Source of the DNA: Curtobacterium salicis
Lineage (GTDB): Bacteria > Actinomycetota > Actinomycetes > Actinomycetales > Microbacteriaceae
NCBI RefSeq assembly: GCF_011759505.1
Contig: NZ_JAAOYO010000002.1
Coordinates: 434,001-498,000, forward strand
Direction of reading: 5' to 3'
Length of the DNA: 64,000 nucleotides
The position numbers and the translations under genes are program-made. Below the pieces are notes generated by a model. The model saw only the letters and a list, made by a program, of their open reading frames with translations. It searched no databases and was not told where the DNA came from. Within the stretch, counting starts at the first letter, position 1. Every line of letters begins with the position of its first letter. Shown piece after piece: positions 17,043 to 26,023 of the stretch.

Positions 17043-18470
17043 TCATTCGCCTCGCGCACGCCGAGCTGACTCGGCCGCCGGGGTTCCGGGTCGGTTCTCC
17101 TCGACCCAGCCTTCGGTGTTGCGCTGTGGGGCGTAGCTGATCGCGAGCGACCCGGCCGGCACGTCCTTGCGGACGGTCGTGCCTGCACCGGTGTACGCCC
17201 CGTCGCCAATCCTAACCGGGGCGACGAACACGTTGTGCGATCCGGTCCGGACGTCGGAGCCGATGACCGTGCGGTGCTTGTGGACGCCGTCGTAGTTCGC
17301 GGTGATGGTGTTCGCACCGATGTTGGAGTCGTCGCCGACCTCGGTGTCGCCGATGTACGACAGGTGCGGGACCTTGCTGCCGCGGCCGATCACCGCGTTC
17401 TTGGTCTCGACGAAGGTGCCGATCTTGCCGCGCTCGCCCAGGATCGTGCCGGGCCGCAGGTAGGCGAAGGGACCGACCGAGGCGCCGTCGCCGATCACCG
17501 CCAGCGTGGCGTCGACCCGGTTGACGGTGGCTCCTGCCCCGACCTCGGTGTCGCGCAGGGTGGTGCCCGGCCCGACGACGGCCCCGCTGGCGATCGCCGT
17601 CGCGCCGATCAGCTGGGTGTCCGGCAGCAGCTCGACGTCGGGTTCGATCGAGACGTCGAGGTCGATCCACGTCGACGCGGGGTCCTGCACGCTGACCCCG
17701 GCCAGCTGGTGGCGACGGACGATGCGGGCGTTGAGTTCCCGTGCGGCGTCGGAGAGCTGGGCGCGGTCGTTGATGCCGGCGACGAGCCACGGATCGCTCA
17801 GCGTGACGACGTCCACCCGGCCGCCGCGGGCAGCGATCAGGGCAGGGACGTCGGTGATGTACTTCTCGCCCTGCGCGTTCTCGGTCGTCAGGGACGGCAG
17901 GACCGCGCGGAGGTGCGTGACGTCGAACGCGTAGATGCCGGCGTTCGCCTCGGTGATCTGGAGCTGCTCTGGTGTGGCGTCCTTGTGTTCGACGACCCCG
18001 GCGAACGACCCGTCGGCGTCACGCACGATCCGTCCGAGCCCGGTCGGGTCCGGGGCGATCGCGCTGACGAAGGTCGCCCCGTGCCCGCCGCCGCCGTGGG
18101 CGTTGACGAGGGTGCGGAGACTCTGCGCGTCGAGCAGCGGGACGTCGCCGGAGAGCACCACGACGACACCGTCGAAGTCGGCGGGCAGCGCGTCCACCGC
18201 GACCTCGACGGCACGACCGGTACCGGGGACGTCGTCCTGGTCGACGACGAGGGCGTCCGGCGCACGTTCGGTGATCTCGGCGGCGACGCGGTCACGCTCG
18301 TGCCGCACGACGACGGCGATGTGCTCCGGTGACAGCGACTCCGCGGTCCGGAGCACGTGCGCGATGAGGGGCAGGCCGGCGAGCCGGTGCAGCACCTTGG
18401 GGAGCGAGGACTTCATGCGCGTGCCCTGCCCGGCGGCGAGGACGACGACGGCGATCCGCTGGTCGGTCAT
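17043..18470 (-). CDS. glmU: Bifunctional GlcNAc-1-phosphate uridyltransferase/glucosamine-1-phosphate acetyltransferase
   Basis: Makes UDP-GlcNAc for peptidoglycan and cell-wall glycans. 475 residues. Uridyltransferase domain (1-230) with LAAGQGTRMKSSLPKVLH, VLSGDVPLLD and the GEKYITDV segment; then a left-handed beta-helix acetyltransferase domain with hexapeptide repeats (IGDGASVGPFAYLRPGT), KNAVIGRGSKVPHLSYIGD and the acetyl-CoA site region NIGANTITANYDG. ATG at 18468-18470 gives MTDQRIAVVVLAAG; upstream in-frame ATGs at 18479 and 18548 would add non-conserved residues. Confidence 0.96.
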   Translation of the reverse strand: MTDQRIAVVVLAAGQGTRMKSSLPKVLHRLAGLPLIAHVLRTAESLSPEHIAVVVRHERDRVAAEITERAPDALVVDQDDVPGTGRAVEVAVDALPADFDGVVVVLSGDVPLLDAQSLRTLVNAHGGGGHGATFVSAIAPDPTGLGRIVRDADGSFAGVVEHKDATPEQLQITEANAGIYAFDVTHLRAVLPSLTTENAQGEKYITDVPALIAARGGRVDVVTLSDPWLVAGINDRAQLSDAARELNARIVRRHQLAGVSVQDPASTWIDLDVSIEPDVELLPDTQLIGATAIASGAVVGPGTTLRDTEVGAGATVNRVDATLAVIGDGASVGPFAYLRPGTILGERGKIGTFVETKNAVIGRGSKVPHLSYIGDTEVGDDSNIGANTITANYDGVHKHRTVIGSDVRTGSHNVFVAPVRIGDGAYTGAGTTVRKDVPAGSLAISYAPQRNTEGWVEENRPGTPAAESARRARGE

Positions 18471-18623
18471 GCGTCCCATCCTGGCCCACCGCCTCGCCCT
18501 CGGCCGACCGTCGCGCCGATGTGTGGGGAACTGCGCGGAGAACCGCATCGGTGCAGGGCAAGCCGCACCGGAGCCGCCTCCCCGGACCGCGCGGCCGGAG
18601 CGGCCGGAGTGGCCACCGCACCA

Positions 18624-18668
18624 CGGGAGGCCCGGTGCCGGCCCGTCGGACCGGCACCGGGCCTCCCG
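18624..18668. terminator. 18-bp perfect stem-loop of the GGGAGGC family, downstream of the alcohol dehydrogenase
   Basis: Arms 18624-18641 and 18651-18668 are perfectly complementary (CGGGAGGCCCGGTGCCGG and its complement) around a 9-base loop. It lies 34 bp past the stop of the dehydrogenase gene and before glmU. Confidence 0.75.
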
Positions 18669-18701
18669 GCAGTCATCGAGCGACGCGCAGCGCCGCTTCG
18701 G

Positions 18702-19928
18702 TCAGGCGGTCAGGTCCGTCAACTCGACCTTGATCCACCCCGGTTCACGGCGGTCGAAGGCCTCGTAGGCCGCGATCGCGGACCCGATGCCCTCGTGCTC
18801 GGTGATGAGCGCCGTCGGGTCGAACTGGCCGGCAGCGACCATGTCGATCAGGGGCGGCGTGACCGAGTGGTGGTCACAGTTGCCCATCCGGATCGTGAGG
18901 TTCTTGTTCATCGCCTCGCCGATCGGGTACGACTGCGCCGTCGGCCCGTAGACGCCGATGATCCCGATCCGGCCGTACTTCGCGACCGACGCGACCGCCC
19001 ACTTGGCGACCTGCGAGGGCCCGTCGCCCGGCTTCCACTGCTGCTGCTCCCCGAACCCGTCCGGCGAGGCGTCGGGCGCGACCTGCTGCACCTCGGCGTC
19101 GAAGGCGGCGGCCTGCTCGTCGGTCACGGCGGCGGGGCCGTGCTTCGGGCGCTCCGCGTCCACGCCGACCGCGTCGATGACCGCGTCCGCACCGATGCCG
19201 TTGGTGAGGTCCAGGATCGCCTGGACCGGGTCCTCCCGGTTGTAGTCGACGACCTCGCAGTGCTGCGCGAGTGCGGCGGCGAGCCGGGTCTCGTGCCCGT
19301 CGACGACGATGACGCGACCGGCGCCCTGCTTGTAGGCGGAGGCCGCCGCGAACTGTCCGACGATCCCGGCGCCGAACACGACGACGACGTCACCCCGCCG
19401 CACCCCGGCGAGTTCGGCGCCGAACCAGCCGGTCGGGAAGATGTCGGAGAGCAGGATCGCCTGCTCGTCGCTGACGTTGTCGGGCAGCGGGTGCATCGTG
19501 TTCTGCGCCCACGGGACCCGGACGTACTCGGCCTGCAGACCGTCCACAGGGCCGGTCGACTGCGGGCCGCCGAAGAAGCTCGTGCCCGCCTGCGGCCCGT
19601 TCGGGTTCGCCACGTCGCACTGTGCGGTCTGGCCCATCCGGCAGTACCGGCAGGCGCCGCACGAGATGGTCGAGTTGATGACGACGCGGTCGCCCGGGCT
19701 GAAGCCGCGCACGGCGTCGCCGACCTGGGAGACGACGCCGACCGCCTCGTGGCCGAGGATCGTGCCCTCGACCATCGGGGCCATGGTGCCGCGGACGAAG
19801 TGCAGGTCGGTGCCGCAGATCGCCGAGCGGGTGATGTGCACGATCGCGTCGTGCGGGTCCTGGATGGTGGGCTCCGGGACCTCGTCGAGCCGGATGTCGC
19901 CGATGCCGTGCCAGACAACTGCCTTCAT
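18702..19928 (-). CDS. Zinc-dependent alcohol dehydrogenase (MDR superfamily)
   Basis: 408 residues. GroES-like domain with catalytic zinc ligands (Cys in RSAICGTDLHFV, GHEAVGVV) and structural-zinc cysteines CGACRYCRMGQTAQC, then a Rossmann domain with VVVFGAGIVGQFAAASAYKQG. There is a roughly 50-residue insertion in the nucleotide-binding half (ERPKHGPAAVTDEQ to KPGDGPSQ), the pattern of glutathione-independent formaldehyde dehydrogenase-like members. Substrate unknown. ATG with AGGAGG upstream (AGGAGGAACCCC). Monocistronic, with a strong hairpin downstream. Confidence 0.88.
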   Translation of the reverse strand: MKAVVWHGIGDIRLDEVPEPTIQDPHDAIVHITRSAICGTDLHFVRGTMAPMVEGTILGHEAVGVVSQVGDAVRGFSPGDRVVINSTISCGACRYCRMGQTAQCDVANPNGPQAGTSFFGGPQSTGPVDGLQAEYVRVPWAQNTMHPLPDNVSDEQAILLSDIFPTGWFGAELAGVRRGDVVVVFGAGIVGQFAAASAYKQGAGRVIVVDGHETRLAAALAQHCEVVDYNREDPVQAILDLTNGIGADAVIDAVGVDAERPKHGPAAVTDEQAAAFDAEVQQVAPDASPDGFGEQQQWKPGDGPSQVAKWAVASVAKYGRIGIIGVYGPTAQSYPIGEAMNKNLTIRMGNCDHHSVTPPLIDMVAAGQFDPTALITEHEGIGSAIAAYEAFDRREPGWIKVELTDLTA

Positions 19929-20070
19929 GGGGTTCCTCCTCGTGGGTCGTCGGGGCGGACGCTACGCGCGGGGGTCTCGGTGGTCGCGGAGGGCTGCGCG
20001 GCATGCGGACAGGCGGGCGGGCGGGCGCGGGCGGGCGGGCGGCGCTGGAGGGCGGGCGCGGGCGCCCGCC

Positions 20071-20157
20071 GTCGAGAGGCCACGATTCGTCGCTCTCGGC
20101 GCGCGCGAGCGACGAATCGCGACACCTCGACGGACGTGAGCGGGGTGTCGTGCGACC
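20071..20157. repeat. 87-bp structured repeat, copy 1
   Basis: 81 of 87 positions match copy 2 at 20245-20331. It contains a 12-bp perfect stem (20084-20095 with 20107-20118, arm GATTCGTCGCTC) and a second CGACACC / GGTGTCG stem. It lies in the 437-bp gap between the dehydrogenase start and the MFS gene end; the left part of that gap (about 20000-20070) is only low-complexity GGGCGGGC sequence. Confidence 0.85.
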
Positions 20158-20168
20158 GCGGCAGCCCA

Positions 20169-20213
20169 CGGACGGGAGGCACGCCCCGCGTCCGGCACCG
20201 AGCCTCCCGTCCG
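20169..20213. repeat. GGGAGGC-family palindrome between the two 87-bp repeats
   Basis: 12-bp perfect arms CGGACGGGAGGC (20169-20180) and GCCTCCCGTCCG (20202-20213) around a GC-rich loop. Confidence 0.75.
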
Positions 20214-20244
20214 CCGGCCGGCGCGACACTCCCGGGCGGCGGGC

Positions 20245-20331
20245 GTCGAGAGGCCACGACGCGTCGCTCTCGGCGCGCGAGAGTGACGAATCGCGGCACC
20301 TCGGCGGACGTGAGCGGGGTGTCGTGCGACC
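20245..20331. repeat. 87-bp structured repeat, copy 2
   Basis: Same orientation as copy 1. Two of the six differences fall in the left arm of the first hairpin, so this stem is partly broken (GACGCGTCGCTC against GAGTGACGAATC). The second stem is retained. It ends 35 bp before the MFS stop codon. Confidence 0.85.
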
Positions 20332-20365
20332 AGGGCCCCGAGTGTCGTACGAGCAGGCGCGCGCG

Positions 20366-21754
20366 TCAGGCGGCGGCCGCGGGCTCGTCGCGGACGAAGG
20401 CCATCAGCACGAGACCCGCGATCAGGACCACGACGACACCGAGGATCCCGTACCGCGTCGACCCGCCGATCGTCACCGCGAGGCCGAACAGCGCCGGGGC
20501 GATGAACGACGCCGCACGCCCTGTGGTGGCGTAGAGGCCGAACAACTCGCCCTCGCGGCCGGGCGTCGCGAGCTTCGCCAGGTACGCCCGGGAGGACGAC
20601 TGCACCGGCCCGACGAACATGCAGAGCCCGAGACCGAGCACCCAGAACGACGCCTGCGCGGACCCGGCGAAGAGCACCGCGGTGCCGAACACCGACAGAC
20701 CGACCAGGGACACCATGATGAGCGGCCGGGACCCGAACCGGTCGTCGAGTCGACCGGAGACGACCGTGGAGATGCCGGCGACGACGTTCGCCACGATCGC
20801 GAACATGATGACGCCGGACGGGCTGAACCCGAACACCTGTGCGGCGATGATCCCGCCGAACGTGAACACGGCACCGACGCCGTCGCGGAACACGGCGCTG
20901 GCGAGCAGGAAGGCCAGGACGTTCCGCCGGGTGCGCCAGAGCCGGGCGACGTCCCGCCCGAGGTCGGCGTAGGCGGACCACAGCGATCCGCGGCGGCTGG
21001 GGTCGGCCGGGGCCTCCGGGACGACGACGAACAGCGGGATCGAGCTGACGGCGAGCCACACGGCGGCGATGCCGATCGCGACGCGCACGTCCCACTGCCC
21101 GGTGGCCACGGTCGCGGGGAGCTGCAGGAGTCCGCCCGTGCCGTCGACGCCGAAGTCCTGGATGCAGAGCACGAGCAGGACGATGAGCAGCACGATGCCG
21201 CCGAAGTACCCGGCGGCCCACCCGATGGCGGACACCCGGCCGGTCTTCGGCCCGGTGGCGACCTGACCGAGCATGGCGTTGTAGCCGACGCAGGCGATCT
21301 CGTAGGCGACGGTGCCGATGCCGATGAGGGCGGCGCCGAGCACCAGGTACGGCTGCTCCGGCGCGACGAAGACCATGCCGACGATCGACAGGACGATGCC
21401 GATCGTCGCGATGAGCACCGAGCGCTTCCGGTGCCCCGACGTGTCCGCGAGTCGGCCGATCGCAGGGGCGACGAGGGCGACGACGATGCCGGCGATGGTC
21501 AACGCGGTGGACACCACCGCGGCGTTGTGGGCGAGTTCGCGCTCGACGGCTGCGGCCGCGGCGGACGAGGAGTCCTCGGCGGCGACGAGGGCCGGGTCGA
21601 CGAACGCCCGGCTGGCCAGGTAGGTGCTGAACACGAACGTGGTGACGACGGCGTTGAAGGCGGCGGAGCCCCAGTCCCAGAGCGCCCAGGACAGCAGTGC
21701 CCGACGCCGGACGGGGGTCGGCGGTGCCTCGGCGGTCGTCGGCGTACCGGTCAT
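20366..21754 (-). CDS. MFS transporter, UMF1/Atg22-like
   Basis: 462 residues with about twelve membrane segments. It begins with a short cytoplasmic stretch, then RRRALLSWALWDWGSAAFNAVVTTFVFSTYL, which is characteristic of the UMF1 family, and APAIGRLADTSGHRKR as the MFS motif A. The second half contains VQSSSRAYLAKLATPGREGELFGLY, also typical of the family. Substrate unknown. ATG at 21752-21754 chosen; ten further codons upstream are open. Monocistronic, between the AraC gene and the repeat-rich gap. Confidence 0.85.
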   Translation of the reverse strand: MTGTPTTAEAPPTPVRRRALLSWALWDWGSAAFNAVVTTFVFSTYLASRAFVDPALVAAEDSSSAAAAAVERELAHNAAVVSTALTIAGIVVALVAPAIGRLADTSGHRKRSVLIATIGIVLSIVGMVFVAPEQPYLVLGAALIGIGTVAYEIACVGYNAMLGQVATGPKTGRVSAIGWAAGYFGGIVLLIVLLVLCIQDFGVDGTGGLLQLPATVATGQWDVRVAIGIAAVWLAVSSIPLFVVVPEAPADPSRRGSLWSAYADLGRDVARLWRTRRNVLAFLLASAVFRDGVGAVFTFGGIIAAQVFGFSPSGVIMFAIVANVVAGISTVVSGRLDDRFGSRPLIMVSLVGLSVFGTAVLFAGSAQASFWVLGLGLCMFVGPVQSSSRAYLAKLATPGREGELFGLYATTGRAASFIAPALFGLAVTIGGSTRYGILGVVVVLIAGLVLMAFVRDEPAAAA

Positions 21755-21898
21755 GGCCGAACCGTAGCGCCTCCGGGTGTCCACCGCGGTGTCCGACCGG
21801 CAGGCCGCGTGGACCGCGGCGACCGGCAGGCCGCGGCGACCACGGCGACCGGCAGGCCGCGGCGACCACGTCGACCGGCGACGCCCGCCGGCCCCGAC

Positions 21899-22912
21899 TC
21901 AGCGCCGCAGCGTCTGCTTCGGGTACTCGCCGAACCGTTCCGCGTACGACGCCGAGAACCGCCCGAGGTGCGCGAAGCCCCAGCGCGTGGCGACCTGGCC
22001 GACCGAGACGCTCCGGGAGTCGAGCGCGAGCAGCTCCTCGTGCACCCGGTCGAGTCGCACCTGGCGCAGGTAGTTCAGCGGCGACACCCCGAAGGTGCGG
22101 CGGAACGCCTCCTGCACGCTGCGGACGCTGAGGCCCGCGACCTGCGCCAGGTCGGTGATGGTGATCGGGTCGTCGGCGTGTGCGTGGATGTGCTCGACCG
22201 CCGCGCGGAGCTTCGCCTGCCGCGGGTGCAGCAGTTCCGCGGGCAGCTGGTCGAGCTGCGGCGGGACGACCCGCAGGAACGCGTCGACGGTCTGCCGTTT
22301 CGCCTCGTGCCAGACGAGCGACCCGGTGCCGCCTTCCCGCAGCGCCCGTGCGAGGGCGCCGAGGGAGTCCCGCCACTGTCGGACGGCCACGGTGTCCGCG
22401 GGTCGCAGGTGGTCGAAGCGCAGCTCGCGGGTGCCGACGTCGAAGCGTTCGGCAGCGACCTCCCGGACGAGGGCGCGGTCCAGGTGGACGAGCTGCTGGT
22501 CGTAGTCGGTGGCCACGAACACGACGTCGCGGTGTGCCGGGAACAGCATCGGGTGCCCGATCCGCAGCGCGACCCGGTCGCGGAGGGTGTCGGGCGTCCC
22601 GGAGCCAGCGGTCAGCCAGCCCATCACGAGGTCGTCGCCGGGTGCGGACGCACCGCGGAGGAAGCCGCTCATCGTGGACCGGCGCATCGAGACGTCGGAG
22701 TCGCCGACGGCCGTGTAGCGGTAGGAGTACTCCCCGTCGGTCCGGCGCGACAACCACTGCCTGCCGGAGTAGATGCCGGCGAGGTCGCGGACGGCGGCGT
22801 CGGGGTCGGTGCCGGACACCTCGAACCGCACCGGGACGGCGGAGTCGGCGAGCGCCTCCCGTCCAGCCGCCGCCCTGGTCTCGCCGGGCTCCGGCGCGAG
22901 CGGCCCGCTCAC
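21899..22912 (-). CDS. AraC-family transcriptional regulator
   Basis: 337 residues from a GTG at 22910-22912 (VSGPLAPEPGE); a longer reading from 22981 is possible. N-terminal cupin-like sensing domain with the YRYTAVGDSDVSMRRS pattern and LFPAHRDVVFVATDYDQQLVHL, then a C-terminal AraC DNA-binding domain with two helix-turn-helices (ITDLAQVAGLSVRSVQEAFRR and VSVGQVATRWGFAHLGRFSASY). It is a close paralogue of the AraC gene at 53298. Divergent from a MarR gene with 104 bp between starts. Confidence 0.9.
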   Translation of the reverse strand: MSGPLAPEPGETRAAAGREALADSAVPVRFEVSGTDPDAAVRDLAGIYSGRQWLSRRTDGEYSYRYTAVGDSDVSMRRSTMSGFLRGASAPGDDLVMGWLTAGSGTPDTLRDRVALRIGHPMLFPAHRDVVFVATDYDQQLVHLDRALVREVAAERFDVGTRELRFDHLRPADTVAVRQWRDSLGALARALREGGTGSLVWHEAKRQTVDAFLRVVPPQLDQLPAELLHPRQAKLRAAVEHIHAHADDPITITDLAQVAGLSVRSVQEAFRRTFGVSPLNYLRQVRLDRVHEELLALDSRSVSVGQVATRWGFAHLGRFSASYAERFGEYPKQTLRR

Positions 22913-22965
22913 GTCGTCACCACACTGGATCGGGAACCAGCGGTATCTGGATATCCTTGCCGCGA

Positions 22966-22991
22966 GCACGCCGGTCCCCACTCCGGTGTGC
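22966..22991. promoter_or_regulatory. Candidate operator between divergent AraC and MarR genes
   Basis: Inverted repeat GCACGCCGG (22966-22974) and CCGGTGTGC (22983-22991), one mismatch in nine, 26 bp before the MarR start. TATCCT at 22952-22957 could be the MarR -10. Inference from position and symmetry only. Confidence 0.35.
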
Positions 22992-23016
22992 CGTGCGACA
23001 CGGAGGAGGGCACCCG

Positions 23017-23466
23017 ATGAGCGACCTCGACGTGATCGGTGCCCTGACCCGACTGGAGCAGGCCTCGACCGCGCTGCGCAACCGGCTGCGGGACCGGACC
23101 GGCGTCTCCGGGACGGACCTGTCGGTCCTGCAGTACGTGTGGCGCGCCAAGACGGGCGACCGTTCGGTGCGCGTGAAGGACCTGACGTCGCACCTCGGTC
23201 TGACGGGCCCCGCGGTGACCGGCATCATCGACCGGCTGGAACGGCAGGACCTCCTGCGGCGTGTGCCGAACCCGGAGGACGGTCGGAGCAGGTTCATCGA
23301 GCTGACGCCCGGCCAGGAGCAGGTGTTCGCAGCGGCGCTGGACAGCACCAACGAGCAGTTGCACGAACTCCTGTCCTCCTTCTCGGAACGAGAGCGCCGA
23401 CGCCTCGTCCGCATCGTCGACCGCATCGCCGGGGCGCTCGACGGCGGGGTGTCGCCCACGTCGTAG
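23017..23466 (+). CDS. MarR-family transcriptional regulator
   Basis: 149 residues, winged-helix protein: LRDRTGVSGTDLSVLQYVW, recognition region VKDLTSHLGLTGPAVTGIIDRLERQDLLRR and wing PNPEDGRSRFIELT, followed by C-terminal dimerisation helices. ATG at 23017 with GGAGGAGGG upstream. No adjacent transporter or enzyme; the divergent AraC gene is the obvious regulatory partner. Confidence 0.9.
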   Translation: MSDLDVIGALTRLEQASTALRNRLRDRTGVSGTDLSVLQYVWRAKTGDRSVRVKDLTSHLGLTGPAVTGIIDRLERQDLLRRVPNPEDGRSRFIELTPGQEQVFAAALDSTNEQLHELLSSFSERERRRLVRIVDRIAGALDGGVSPTS

Positions 23467-23632
23467 TGCAGGCTATGGGCCCCCTGGTCGCCGGTCGGAG
23501 GAATTGTCCACGCAGCGCGGATGGGTCAATTCGCGACCTACTTGGCCGGGCGTGGCTCCGAACGTCGCCGTACCGTCGGACTCGACCAGGACCCCCCTCG
23601 CACGGGGGTCACCGCCGACGGGATGGGACACC

Positions 23633-23782
23633 ATGGGCATGTACGAGACCGAACCGGGCGTCGATCCGGTGCGCATCACCACCATCCGCCGCATGCGCCG
23701 TCGCTGGAAGCACGGCGAGCAGCCCACCGAGGACCAGGGACTGTTCGACGACCTCTTCGTGGCGACGACGAAGCAGCGCTGA
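23633..23782 (+). CDS. Small hypothetical protein (49 aa)
   Basis: MGMYETEPGVDPVRITTIRR followed by a basic cluster and QGLFDDLFVATTKQR. Highly charged, no membrane segment. The ATG at 23633 has GGGATGGGA upstream; the next Met two codons later is an alternative. Open reading continues upstream to 23504 but that stretch looks non-coding. Followed by a perfect hairpin 18 bp after the stop, which supports it as a real transcription unit. Function unknown. Confidence 0.55.
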   Translation: MGMYETEPGVDPVRITTIRRMRRRWKHGEQPTEDQGLFDDLFVATTKQR

Positions 23783-23800
23783 CGCAGCGACGTCGACACG

Positions 23801-23842
23801 TCGACGGGAGGCCCGTGGCGGGATCGCCACGGGCCTCCCGTC
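23801..23842. terminator. 19-bp perfect stem-loop of the GGGAGGC family
   Basis: Arms 23801-23819 and 23824-23842 pair perfectly around a GGAT loop (core GGGAGGCCCGTGGCG). Lies between the 49-aa gene and the histidine kinase start. Confidence 0.75.
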
Positions 23843-23881
23843 GCGTCCGGGGTCGGCCCCGGGGCGGGTTACGGTGACCCT

Positions 23882-25300
23882 GTGCCCGGACGACGATCCC
23901 TCGACTCCGAGCGCGGCGACGACGCCGTGCTCGTCGTCCGGCGCGACCTCCGCCGTCGTCCGGTCCGGACCGTGCCGTGGCGCCGGGTGCTGGTGGGCGT
24001 GGTGCTCGCAGCCCTGCTCGGCGGCGCCGCCGTCGCGACGGTCGGCACCCTCGTCTCCCAACGCACCGCGGAACGGTTCGCGGTCGAGGACGCGACCGAC
24101 GACACCGCCGCGGTCGCCCGGACCGTCGTCGAGCCGGCGCTGCTCGACGCCGTCGCCGACCGGGCTGCGTCCGCCGCCGACCGTCGTGTCGCCGCGGACC
24201 GACTGGACCGTGCCGTGCAGGCGGTGACCGCCGCGACCGGCGCGGTCCGGGTGAAGCTCTGGGCTCCGGACGGCACCGTCCTCTGGTCGGACGAACCCCG
24301 CCTGGTGGGGCAGCGGTTCGCGCTGTCCGACGACGACCTGGAGGCGCTCGAGTCGGACCGCTCGGACGCCGAGGTGTCCGACCTGACTGCGCCCGAGAAC
24401 CGGTACGAGCGGGGGCGGGGGCCGCTGCTCGAGGCGTACCAGGCGGTGCACGTGCCCTCCGGCGACCCACTGCTGCTCGAGGTCTACTACCCGTACGACG
24501 CGGTCCTCGGCAGTGCCGCGTCCCTGCGGTCCGCGTTCGCCACCCTGGCGTTCGGCACCGTGGGTGTGGCCATCGCGCTGCTGCTGCCCGTCGTGCTGTG
24601 GCTGCTGCTCCGGGTGCGGGGCGGCCAGCGTGACCGGGAGCGGCTGCTGGTCCGCGCGCTCGACGCCGAGACCGCCGAGCGCCGTCGGCTCGCCGCCGAC
24701 CTGCACGACGGTCCGGTGCAGGACATCGCGGGGCTGGCGCTCGGCCTCGGCGCGGCCGCACGGAGCACGACGGGTCCCGGCGCCCGGGTGCTCGACGAGT
24801 CGGCGACCACACTGCGGTCCGCGGTGTCGGCGCTGCGGTCGTCGATGTCCGCTATCCAGCCGGCGGCCCCGGACCGCGACGGGCTCGCCGCCGCGCTCGA
24901 CGACGCGACCGCCCGGGGACGTGCGGCCGGCCTGGTGGTGCGGCTCGACGTCCCGGCGACGGTCCCGGCCGCTCCCCCGGCGCTGCTCGCCGCCGTGCGC
25001 TTCGTGCGGGAGGCCGTCGCGAACACCGTCCGGCACGCCCGAGCGAGTGCGGTCCGGGTCACGGTCGACCGACGGGACGACGAGCTGGTCGTCCGGGTGT
25101 CCGACGACGGGGTCGGTTTCGATGCGGAGGCCGTGCTCGGGTCACGACGCAGCGGTCACCTCGGGACCACCCTGCTCCGGCAGATCGCGGAGGACGCCGG
25201 CGGCTCGCTGGTGCTCCGGACCGCGCCGGGTACCGGGACCACCTGGGAGCTGGCGGTCCCCGCCGAGTCGGAGTCCGCCGGGGTGGCGTCGGGATGGTGA
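23882..25300 (+). CDS. Sensor histidine kinase, NarL-partner type (HisKA_3)
   Basis: 472 residues, GTG start. One membrane segment at about residues 36-57, an extracytoplasmic sensor region to about 215 (contains DGTVLWSDEPRLVGQRF, reminiscent of a dCache/PAS-like sensor), a second segment at 219-244, then the dimerisation helix with phosphoacceptor His275 in AADLHDGPVQDIAGLALG and an HATPase domain with the N-box FVREAVANTVRHARA, DDGVGFDAE, and GTGTTWELAV. The last seven bases overlap the response-regulator start, so the two are translationally coupled. Confidence 0.93.
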   Translation: MPGRRSLDSERGDDAVLVVRRDLRRRPVRTVPWRRVLVGVVLAALLGGAAVATVGTLVSQRTAERFAVEDATDDTAAVARTVVEPALLDAVADRAASAADRRVAADRLDRAVQAVTAATGAVRVKLWAPDGTVLWSDEPRLVGQRFALSDDDLEALESDRSDAEVSDLTAPENRYERGRGPLLEAYQAVHVPSGDPLLLEVYYPYDAVLGSAASLRSAFATLAFGTVGVAIALLLPVVLWLLLRVRGGQRDRERLLVRALDAETAERRRLAADLHDGPVQDIAGLALGLGAAARSTTGPGARVLDESATTLRSAVSALRSSMSAIQPAAPDRDGLAAALDDATARGRAAGLVVRLDVPATVPAAPPALLAAVRFVREAVANTVRHARASAVRVTVDRRDDELVVRVSDDGVGFDAEAVLGSRRSGHLGTTLLRQIAEDAGGSLVLRTAPGTGTTWELAVPAESESAGVASGW

Positions 25301-25923
25301 GGGTGCTGCTCGTCGACGACCACGCCCTGGTCCGCGGTGGGCTCCGTGCGGTCCTCGACACGACCGACGACTGCCAGGTGGTCGGCGAGGCCGCGACCGG
25401 TGAGGAGGCCGTCGAACGGGCACTCACGCTCCGCCCCGACGTCGTGGTGATGGACCTGTCGATGCCCGGCGCCGGTGGGGTCGCCGCGACCGCCGCACTG
25501 CGGACCGACCTGCCGTCCGCCCGGGTGCTCGTGCTGACGACCTTCGCCGACGACGCCCGGGTCCGGGCCGCGCTGGCCGCGGGGGCGACCGGGTACCTCC
25601 TCAAGGACGCCACCCCGGACGACGTGGTGCGGGCGGTCCGCGCGACCGCGCGCGACGAGGTCCCGATCGACCCACGGGTCGCCCGGAGTCTGCTGCCGGC
25701 GACGGGGACGGATGCCGACCCGGTCCCCTCCGGCCCGGTGCTGCCACCGCGCGAGCGCGAGGTCCTCGTGCGCCTGGCCCGCGGGCTGTCGAACCGGCAG
25801 ATCGCGTCCGAACTCGGGATCGCCGAACGGACCGTCAAGGTGCACGTCGGCAGCGTCTTCCGGCGCCTCCAGGTGGCGGACCGGACGACTGCGGCGCTCT
25901 GGGCGCGGGACCACGGGTACTAG
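25294..25923 (+). CDS. Response regulator, NarL/LuxR type
   Basis: 209 residues. Receiver domain with acidic pocket LLVDDHALVRGGL, phosphoacceptor Asp54 in DVVVMDLSMPG, and the K of YLLKDATPDDVV; C-terminal LuxR helix-turn-helix LPPREREVLVRLARGLSNRQIASELGIAERTVKVHVGSVFRRL. Overlaps the kinase gene by seven bases, so it is almost surely the cognate regulator. The secreted-protein gene 100 bp downstream is a candidate target. Confidence 0.95.
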   Translation: MVRVLLVDDHALVRGGLRAVLDTTDDCQVVGEAATGEEAVERALTLRPDVVVMDLSMPGAGGVAATAALRTDLPSARVLVLTTFADDARVRAALAAGATGYLLKDATPDDVVRAVRATARDEVPIDPRVARSLLPATGTDADPVPSGPVLPPREREVLVRLARGLSNRQIASELGIAERTVKVHVGSVFRRLQVADRTTAALWARDHGY

Positions 25924-25977
25924 TACCAAGGTCCGATGGTGCCCGCGGGAGCGAGCGGCGACGATCGTGCCGAGGGG

Positions 25978-26011
25978 TCGAACCGCCCCGCACTCTCGAA
26001 CCGCCCCGCAC
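25978..26011. promoter_or_regulatory. Direct repeat upstream of the secreted-protein gene
   Basis: TCGAACCGCCCCGCAC occurs at 25978-25993 and again at 25996-26011, separated by two bases, ending 12 bases before the next start codon. An 18-bp period is close to two helical turns, compatible with a tandem binding site. It could also be part of the 5' UTR. Confidence 0.45.
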
Positions 26012-26023
26012 AGGAGGCACACC

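Noticed and set aside
20000..20070. G-quadruplex or origin-like element in GGGCGGGC repeats
   Set aside because: Low-complexity GC sequence is common in this genome. There are no DnaA boxes or other origin features nearby.
19962..23020. Long open frames on both strands over the MFS and AraC genes
   Set aside because: Arg/Gly-rich translations without recognisable domains. The MFS and AraC readings are clear in the other frames.
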